This document shows positions 1-6,700 of a DNA stretch of 9,181 bases, in pieces. The notes beneath the pieces are model-generated. The model ran no database searches. It saw only the letters and a program-made list of their open reading frames with translations, and had not been told where the DNA came from. The DNA is taken from NCBI GenBank assembly GCA_910576895.1, contig CAJTJZ010000062.1:1-9181 (forward strand), written 5' to 3'. Position 1 is the stretch's first letter. Every line of letters begins with the position of its first letter. The position numbers and the translations under genes are program-made. This stretch comes from an uncultured Lachnospiraceae bacterium (GTDB lineage Bacteria > Bacillota > Clostridia > Lachnospirales > Lachnospiraceae).

Positions 1-2
1 TA

Positions 3-3000
3 GTGGTTGGTTTCGTTCTTGTGGCATTGTTTAAATTTTTATTGGATTGCTATAGTTATGCGGCTTATACTGAATTTGGAACTGGTTCTTTTAGTAATTT
101 AACAATTGATAATCTGTTAGATGGAAATACTCTGCATGAGAGCGAAAAATACATTTCAGCAAAATTAAATTCAAACGCAAGATTTATCAATTTTTACAGT
201 GCAACTATTTCTGGATGGAGTGTGAAGCATGCAAGAGATCTCAGTAATGGTTTTTATGCTGCATTGTTCCAAAGTTCTGATGGAAGAAATGTGTTGGCAT
301 TTCGTGGCACAAATCAGTTTGCTGATATAAAAACAGACATATGGCTGGGTCTAGGACGTGACACAGAGCAGTTAAAGGATGCGTTAGACTACTATGATGC
401 TCTTAAGAGCTGGGGCTATTCTAATATTACTCTTACAGGACATTCCTTGGGAGGCGGTCTGGCTAATTATGTTTCTGTACTGCGTGGTGTGAAAGCTTAT
501 ACATTCAATGCACCTTCTACTATGGTCAGTGCAATGTGGGGCAATACAGTAGAATTTGCACGTAATTTCACTGGCTTAGATGATAATCTTAGAATAGATT
601 ATGTCAATTCCAGAGACTGGATTGGAAATGTTGGTATTGGTGACAATGAACAATCTACTCAAACAGGTAACTGGAATTTTAAGATTATATCATCCCCAAC
701 ACTGGGTGGAGAAATTGATAAAACAGTCTTTGTTACAGATCAATCAAATAAAAATGGAATGGGATTTCCACCAGTTTTTGCTTCTTATCATTATTTTCAG
801 CAATTGATAAAATATGATTATGATTCAATAAATAATAATCATATAATATCTATCCAACCCCAAGCTGGACAAAAAAAGAATCCAAAAAAATTTCAGTTTG
901 ATTTTTTTACCGATCCTATTAACTCCAGAAAGTCTTTTTCTATAGGCTCTAAAGGACAAGATTCATTCTCTTTAGAATCTTTGAAAAGTTCTAAAGAGAA
1001 CTATATCTTTGCTGGTTCAGGAAATGACATTATTAGACTGAATAATGAATTGGACAGCAAAAATAAATGTAACTGGGTATGTGCTGGTTTAGGAAATGAT
1101 TCTATCATAGGTTCTCCTGTCACAGATGAGTATTATTTATACTGTAAGGGAGATGGATATGATGAAATATATGATCTGGGTGGAAATGATACTATTTGCT
1201 TGTATGGATATCAGGATAGTGAAATAAGTGTTAGACAAAATGGTACTGGAATAGATGGAAAGTATATTGCAGATATCTATGCTGGGAGCAATTTAATTAT
1301 CAAAATCCATATACGTGGAAGAGGCAGCTATATCATTAAAAACGAAACAACTGGTAACACTATTGAAACTATAAATCGTTATATACCATCTGTAATTAGT
1401 TCTTATAGTGCCCATTGCCCCGTTGATATGCAAATCTGTGATCCTGATGGTATTATTGTATGCGAACTCAAAGATGGCATAGAAATGGAAGAACATTTTA
1501 GTTTTGGTGATTTTTCTGTTATTGAACAAGATGGAACATATATAAAGAACGCTTCCATTTTTGAAGATGGATATACAGTAAAACTTGTCGGTGTTGGAAC
1601 TGGCACAATGTATTATACTAACATGATCATGGAAAATGATGTACCTGTTATTCGGACGGTTGAGAATGTCCCAGTTGAAGATGGTGTTGTTTATACAGCA
1701 ATGAGCAATGCAGATGATAATACCGTTTTGAAAGGCGATGATGCTCACAAAGATATCGTGTTTTATGTTCCAGAGTCTGTCAATATAAATATGGAACAAG
1801 TTAAGCTTGGTTATATGGAAACTATTGATCTCAATGCATCTATTTCTCCAGTAAATGCTGTACAGGGTGTATATTGGAGTAGTTCAAACACAGATGTGGC
1901 AGTTGTTGATGATAATGGAACAGTAACTGCTGTAGGTGCAGGCAGTGCTGTGATTACTGCTAAGTCATCTTTCAATGAAGAAATTTCTGATTCCTGTGCC
2001 ATTACTGTGTCCGACACGCTTATTTCGCTGGAAACTGCGGTGGTTTCTGGAATTGAAGCCAGCTATCCATATACTGGTTGTGTAATAGAGCCAGAATTAG
2101 TAGTAACTTTTGAAGAATTAAATCTAGTAGAGGGTATTGATTTTGAAGTGTCTTATGAAAATAATATGGAGATTGGTACTGCAATGCTCACAATCAAGGG
2201 AATTGGACATTTTACAGGGACATTATCCGAGAGTTTTGAGATTCGTCCTCTCACAGTTGATGAAAAGGTTCAGCAGCTTGTAGAAGAGTGTCTTGCCAGC
2301 GGAGCAGAGACTGATCGTGATAAGGCTCTTTGGCTTCACGATTGGCTCATCTACAACGCCGATTACGATCACAATTATACTCAGTGGGTATCCTATATGC
2401 CAGAAGGTGTTTTGTTGAACGGTTTAGGGGTATGTCAAAGCTATGCCAGTGCATATAGTCTGCTTTTGACTGCCGTGGGAATCGAAAATATTATGGTATC
2501 ATCTGAAATCATGGATCATGCATGGAACATAGCCAAAATTGATGGTGTATATACACATATTGACTGTACTTGGGACGATCCAAACAGTGGAGGACTTGAA
2601 AATCATTATTATTTTGGCTTAGGCGATGAAGAAATGCAAGATCATATATGGGATCAGACAAAATATCCTCAATGTCAGAAATTAAAAACTGAAATAAAAG
2701 AAGAAGCACTTCCTAATCCATATGTTTTATTTGAACCTGTAGAAGGAATAGATTATACTTTGATAGACGTTAATGGTAATGTCATTAAAAGAGAAGATAT
2801 GGAAAGGAAAGGAGGAAATACATTATTGGTTTTAGGAAGGTCATCTTGTCCTAATACAATGGTGTTTCTCAATAAATTATCTGATTGGATTCCTGTTTTA
2901 AAACAGCATAATGTTAATGTATTTGCAGTGATGGAGAATAGTGATCAGGTCAAGGAAATTTCCTCAAAGTTTTCATTTCCATGTACGTATGCAGCAGATT

Positions 3001-3623
3001 ATGGATATGAAGGATTGCAGTTCAATACAAGGATAGGTTTATTTACAGACTATATGTATCCACAAGTAGTTTTACAGAATTCACAAGGATATTCATATTA
3101 TTATTCTACAGGTTATGTTTATGAACCTGAAAAAATTGTTTCTACTGCTATACAGACACTTCCACAAACGGAACAGGTAGATTATTCACCTGTACATTTT
3201 TATACGAATGAAAAAGAAATGAAGGATCTGATTCAGGATGCTCTGGCGAATAAATGTAGACTGATAAAATTATGTAATCTTAAAATACCATCCATTTCTG
3301 AGGATGTTATTACAGAAACTATTGATCTTATTTATGAAATGGGTTTGCCTTATGGAGGTTATTGCAGTTCATATTGGCCTATTAATAATTTACTTATTTT
3401 TGAATTAGAATATAAGGAAGAAAGCAAAAGAAAAGGAGATGTAGATAATAGCGGTAAAGTTGATGTAAATGATGCCTTAATTGTTCTAAAAATTGCTGCT
3501 AGTCTCATTACTCCGACAGAAGAACAAAGAAAAGCAGCAGATGTCAGTGGAGATGGAAAAGTGGATTCCGGAGATGCATTATTGATTCTTAAATATGCAG
3601 CAGGATTAATAACAGAATTATAA
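3..3623 (+). CDS. Multidomain extracellular lipase / transglutaminase-like / dockerin protein (5' end probably cut off)
   Basis: Predicted secreted mosaic enzyme, 1206 codons visible. Residues about 30-270 are a class 3-type alpha/beta-hydrolase lipase: FRGT at 100-103, nucleophile elbow GHSLG at 146-150 (Ser148), with Asp205 and His263 as likely partners. Then come RTX-like GxGND repeats (338-400), a beta-rich module (about 466-575), a Big2 Ig-like domain (590-670), a second Ig-like repeat with YTG and FTG (672-748), a transglutaminase-like domain (752-882; Cys811, His839, Asp854), a thioredoxin-fold domain (about 905-1055; CPNT at 949-952), a small alpha/beta domain (1063-1138) and a dockerin (1145-1206). 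The frame is open to the window edge. The GTG at 3 has no visible ribosome-binding site, the N-terminus is hydrophobic but has no leading basic residues, and the next Met is residue 174, so the true start and signal peptide probably lie upstream. Substrates are unknown. The dockerin predicts attachment to a cohesin-bearing scaffold. Lipase, transglutaminase and dockerin calls are firm; the other domains are by-eye assignments. Confidence 0.9.
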   Translation: MVGFVLVALFKFLLDCYSYAAYTEFGTGSFSNLTIDNLLDGNTLHESEKYISAKLNSNARFINFYSATISGWSVKHARDLSNGFYAALFQSSDGRNVLAFRGTNQFADIKTDIWLGLGRDTEQLKDALDYYDALKSWGYSNITLTGHSLGGGLANYVSVLRGVKAYTFNAPSTMVSAMWGNTVEFARNFTGLDDNLRIDYVNSRDWIGNVGIGDNEQSTQTGNWNFKIISSPTLGGEIDKTVFVTDQSNKNGMGFPPVFASYHYFQQLIKYDYDSINNNHIISIQPQAGQKKNPKKFQFDFFTDPINSRKSFSIGSKGQDSFSLESLKSSKENYIFAGSGNDIIRLNNELDSKNKCNWVCAGLGNDSIIGSPVTDEYYLYCKGDGYDEIYDLGGNDTICLYGYQDSEISVRQNGTGIDGKYIADIYAGSNLIIKIHIRGRGSYIIKNETTGNTIETINRYIPSVISSYSAHCPVDMQICDPDGIIVCELKDGIEMEEHFSFGDFSVIEQDGTYIKNASIFEDGYTVKLVGVGTGTMYYTNMIMENDVPVIRTVENVPVEDGVVYTAMSNADDNTVLKGDDAHKDIVFYVPESVNINMEQVKLGYMETIDLNASISPVNAVQGVYWSSSNTDVAVVDDNGTVTAVGAGSAVITAKSSFNEEISDSCAITVSDTLISLETAVVSGIEASYPYTGCVIEPELVVTFEELNLVEGIDFEVSYENNMEIGTAMLTIKGIGHFTGTLSESFEIRPLTVDEKVQQLVEECLASGAETDRDKALWLHDWLIYNADYDHNYTQWVSYMPEGVLLNGLGVCQSYASAYSLLLTAVGIENIMVSSEIMDHAWNIAKIDGVYTHIDCTWDDPNSGGLENHYYFGLGDEEMQDHIWDQTKYPQCQKLKTEIKEEALPNPYVLFEPVEGIDYTLIDVNGNVIKREDMERKGGNTLLVLGRSSCPNTMVFLNKLSDWIPVLKQHNVNVFAVMENSDQVKEISSKFSFPCTYAADYGYEGLQFNTRIGLFTDYMYPQVVLQNSQGYSYYYSTGYVYEPEKIVSTAIQTLPQTEQVDYSPVHFYTNEKEMKDLIQDALANKCRLIKLCNLKIPSISEDVITETIDLIYEMGLPYGGYCSSYWPINNLLIFELEYKEESKRKGDVDNSGKVDVNDALIVLKIAASLITPTEEQRKAADVSGDGKVDSGDALLILKYAAGLITEL
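1014..1322 (+). other. RTX-like calcium-binding repeats within the lipase/dockerin protein
   Basis: Residues 338-440 of the first protein carry glycine-aspartate nonapeptide-like motifs: GSGNDII at 338-344, GLGNDSII at 362-369, and GDGYDEIYD followed by GGNDTI at 383-398. The run after them resembles the haemolysin-type calcium-binding related domain that often follows RTX repeats. Only about three or four turns are recognisable and they are degenerate, so this may be a short or decayed parallel beta-roll. In the RTX family these repeats bind calcium and drive folding after secretion. Confidence 0.6.
2256..2648 (+). other. Transglutaminase-like catalytic domain of the lipase/dockerin protein
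   Basis: Residues 752-882 match the extracellular transglutaminase-like (papain-fold) superfamily. The visible triad is Cys811 in GVCQSYA, His839 in DHAWN and Asp854 in HIDCTWDDP. All three residues and their context are intact, so an active thiol enzyme is plausible. Family members include protein cross-linkers, proteases and peptidases, and the sequence does not decide among them. Confidence 0.85.
3435..3614 (+). repeat. Dockerin-coding repeat, copy 1 (end of first gene)
   Basis: This 60-codon stretch encodes a type I dockerin with two calcium loops, DVDNSGKVDVND (residues 1146-1157) and DVSGDGKVDSGD (1180-1191), each followed by an ALxxLK helix. It matches the copy at 7578-7757 at 161 of 180 bases and 58 of 60 residues (counted by hand). 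The rest of the two genes is unrelated, so the dockerin behaves as a shared cassette. Confidence 0.95.
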
Positions 3624-3680
3624 GTTATGAAAAACAACATATTTTATAGTTTAATTTCTAAGAAATAGAAGCAAAAATGG

Positions 3681-3713
3681 TAATAAGGCACATAGAGTTT
3701 ATGTGCCTTATTA
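3681..3713 (+). terminator. Intercistronic hairpin, possible weak terminator
   Basis: A perfect 14-bp inverted repeat (3681-3694 pairs with 3700-3713) surrounds a 5-base loop. No U-tract follows on the + strand; an A-run follows instead, so it is not a textbook intrinsic terminator for gene 1. On the opposite strand a T-rich stretch follows after a short gap. It ends only 8 bases before the gene 2 ribosome-binding site, leaving no room for a promoter between them. It may partly terminate, stabilise or process a shared transcript. Confidence 0.5.
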
Positions 3714-3721
3714 TAAAAAAT

Positions 3722-3730
3722 AGGAAGGGG
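3722..3730 (+). promoter_or_regulatory. Ribosome-binding site of the LRR-dockerin gene
   Basis: AGGAAGGGG lies 7 bases before the ATG at 3738. This purine-rich Shine-Dalgarno site fixes the start, which is immediately followed by a lysine-rich signal-peptide n-region. Confidence 0.8.
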
Positions 3731-3737
3731 ATAATTT

Positions 3738-6700
3738 ATGAAAAAAGGAAAAAAGAGAATTTTATTTAGAATAATTTTCACTATTATATTATTTGGAATA
3801 TTATATGAAAATGGAGAAAGAAAATTACAAAATTTTTCTGTAAAGGTACAAGCAGCACAAGCGGATGAAAATGGGTTTGTAATTGATGAGAATGGAGTTT
3901 TAACAGATTATAAGGGTCATATGAAAAACATTGTTGTTCCAGAAGGGGTTGTGAAAATTGGAGAAAATGCATTTGGTTATGGATATGGAAGTTATATGAC
4001 AAGTATTCGTTTACCAGAAAGTTTAGTGGAAATAGAAGAAAACGCTTTTTGTAATAATATTGATTCAAACAATCATTTAAAATATATTGAAATTCCATCA
4101 AAAGTAACAAAATTAAGTCCCGATGCTTTTGCAGGATGTAGTGAGTTAAGCTATATTGAAGTATCAAAAGATAATAAAGCGTTTATATCTATTCAAGGTG
4201 TTCTTTTCAATAAGGATAAAACAGAGTTAATAAAATATCCCAAAGGAAGAAATAATGAAATATATATGATTCCGGATGGAGTGAAAATAATAAGCAGTTG
4301 TGCATTTAGTGGTTGTAATAAGCTAAAACAAATAAAATTTCCTAAAAGTCTTCAATCTATAGAATATGAAGCTTTTCAATTTTGCAGTAATTTATCAGAT
4401 ATAAAAATACCATCGAATGTAACAGAGATTCAAGAAGAAGCATTTTCTAATTGCAAGAATTTAAGAAATATAGAATTGTCAGAAAATATAGAAGAAATTA
4501 GTTATGAATTATTTTCTAATTGTACTTCATTGGAGACAATAGAAATACCATCAAAAGTTACAGTTATTGAAAGTTCTGCTTTTAAGATGTGTAAAAAATT
4601 ATCTGAGGTTATTTTTTCAAAAAATTTAAGAAAGATAAATTCGGAGGCATTTTCTAATTGTGATGCATTAGAGGAAATTACTATATCGTCTAATGTCAAA
4701 TCTATAGGGTCAAGTTGTTTTAGTGAGTGTAAGAATTTAAAAAATATTTTTGTATCAGAAGATAATGAAACGTATGCTTCTATAGATGGAATTTTATATG
4801 ATAGAAGTAAAACAACATTATTACAATACCCTTCAGGGAAGCGTTTAAAGGAATATACTATTGTTTCTGGAACGGAAAATATAAAAGCGTCTGCGTTTGC
4901 TGAAAATATATATTTAGAAAATATTATATTGCCAGAGAGTATTCTTTCCATAGAAAGATCAGCGTTTTCTGGTTTTAAAAATCTTCATACGATTAATATT
5001 CCATCAAAAGTAACAACAATAGAAGATTATTTATTTAATGAATGTACAAATTTAGTTCATGTAGAATTAGCTGAAGGAATTACTTCTATTGGAAATTATG
5101 CATTTTATGGTTGTGAAAATCTTGCAGAAATTGAAATTCCTCAAACAGTAAATGAATTGGGAAGTCATGTCTTTCAAGAATGTAGAGGTTTAAAAAGTAT
5201 TACAATTCCAAAAGAAATTTCAAAAATTAAATCAAGTAGTTTTTATAATTGTAAGAAATTAAAGAATGTAATAATTTCTGAAGGTGTAACAGAGATAGAA
5301 ATTAATGCTTTTCATGGATGTACAAGCTTGACTAGTATTGAATTGCTAGAGGGAATAAAAACAATTGGTTGGCATGCTTTTGATATACAGAACTTATATA
5401 TTTCATTACCAGATAGTTTAACAAATATTGATGAAAGTGCTTTTGGCTGGAGAGAGGGTTTAAAAATATTTTGTCATCAAGGAACAGCAGCACAAAGTTA
5501 TGCAAATAGATTTCATGTAGAATGCGTTTTAGTAGAAGGTAATCTTTCGGAAGCATTATGGAAAGCTGTAGATGAAAGAGAAGATACTGGAATAATAGGA
5601 GATACTGATATTACAGTAGATGAAAATGGTTTTATTATTACAAAAGAGGGAATATTAACAAGTTATGTTGGAAAAGGAGGAGATATTCAAATTCCAGAAG
5701 GAGTAACAAGAATTGATGATAATGCTTTTTATGAGTGTAATAATTTAATGAGTGTAGAAATACCAAAGGATGTAAAAAGCATAGGATATGCTGCTTTTTC
5801 TAATTGTAGTAATTTGGAAAAAGTGGTTATGTCAGAAGGTATATTAGAAATAGAGATGGATGCCTTTAATTCTTGTTCTAGTCTAAAAGAAGTATATATG
5901 CCATCAACAGTGAAAGAAATAGGGAGAGATGCTTTTGCAGATTGCATTAATTTAAAAGAAATAGTATTGCCAGAAAACTTGGAAATTTTATATGCAGCAT
6001 TTACAAATTGTTCCATAGAAAGTATTACGATTCCTGAAAAAGTATCAGAAGTAGATTATTTTGCATTTAATGGCTGTCATCAATTAAAAGAAATTAAAGT
6101 GTCGGAAAATAATGTTACTTATACTTCAGTAGATGGAATTTTATTTAAAAAAGATAAAAAAGAATTGTGTTTATATCCAGCAGGTAAAACGGAAAAACAA
6201 TATAAAATTCCAGAAGGTGTTTCTTCTGTAGGAGGATTTATTTCAAATAAAAATCTTACTTATGTAGAAATGCCAAATAGTGTTATTAAGGCAGGAGATA
6301 ATATTTTTCAAAATTGTGAGAATTTAGAAAGTGTAAAACTATCAGAAAATTTATCTGGAATCTCTATTAGAATGTTTGAAAACTGTTATCAGTTAAAAAC
6401 GATTACAATTCCTAAAAAAGTAACAGAAATTGGAACAGATGCTTTTATGAATTGTAAAAATTTAAAGGAAGTTCAAATTCCAGAAGGAGTAAATACTATT
6501 TGGTTATATGCTTTTATGGGATGTACTAAACTAGAAGGTATTACAATACCAAAAAGTATTATAAATATAAAGCTTAATGCATTTAATAATTGCCCTAATC
6601 TAAAAGGAATTGCAGTAGAAGCAGACAGTAATTTATCTATTGACGATGATATTATAAGTTGTATCAATGATGATTTTAAAATATATTGTCATGCAGATTC

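Noticed and set aside
601..807. 68-codon + strand frame inside the lipase region
   Set aside because: It overlaps the lipase frame fully, has no ribosome-binding site of note and no domain.
1293..1799. 168-codon open frame on the - strand
   Set aside because: It lies entirely antisense to the lipase/transglutaminase gene, shows no recognisable domain, and has an amino-acid make-up typical of a reverse shadow. The + strand frame has clear domains throughout.
3..3623. GTG at position 3 as the real start of the first gene
   Set aside because: The frame is open at the window edge, upstream sequence is missing, and the N-terminus lacks the basic residues of a signal peptide. It is treated as partial, though a start here cannot be ruled out.
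3624..3680. Possible promoter for the LRR gene (TATAGT at 3645-3650 as a -10)
   Set aside because: There is no acceptable -35 at the right spacing, and A+T-rich sequence gives such hexamers by chance.
4502..4951. 149-codon open frame on the - strand (and a 127-codon one at 3784-4167)
   Set aside because: These are antisense to the LRR repeats, and the repeating reverse translation mirrors the repeat period. They are shadows and not genes.
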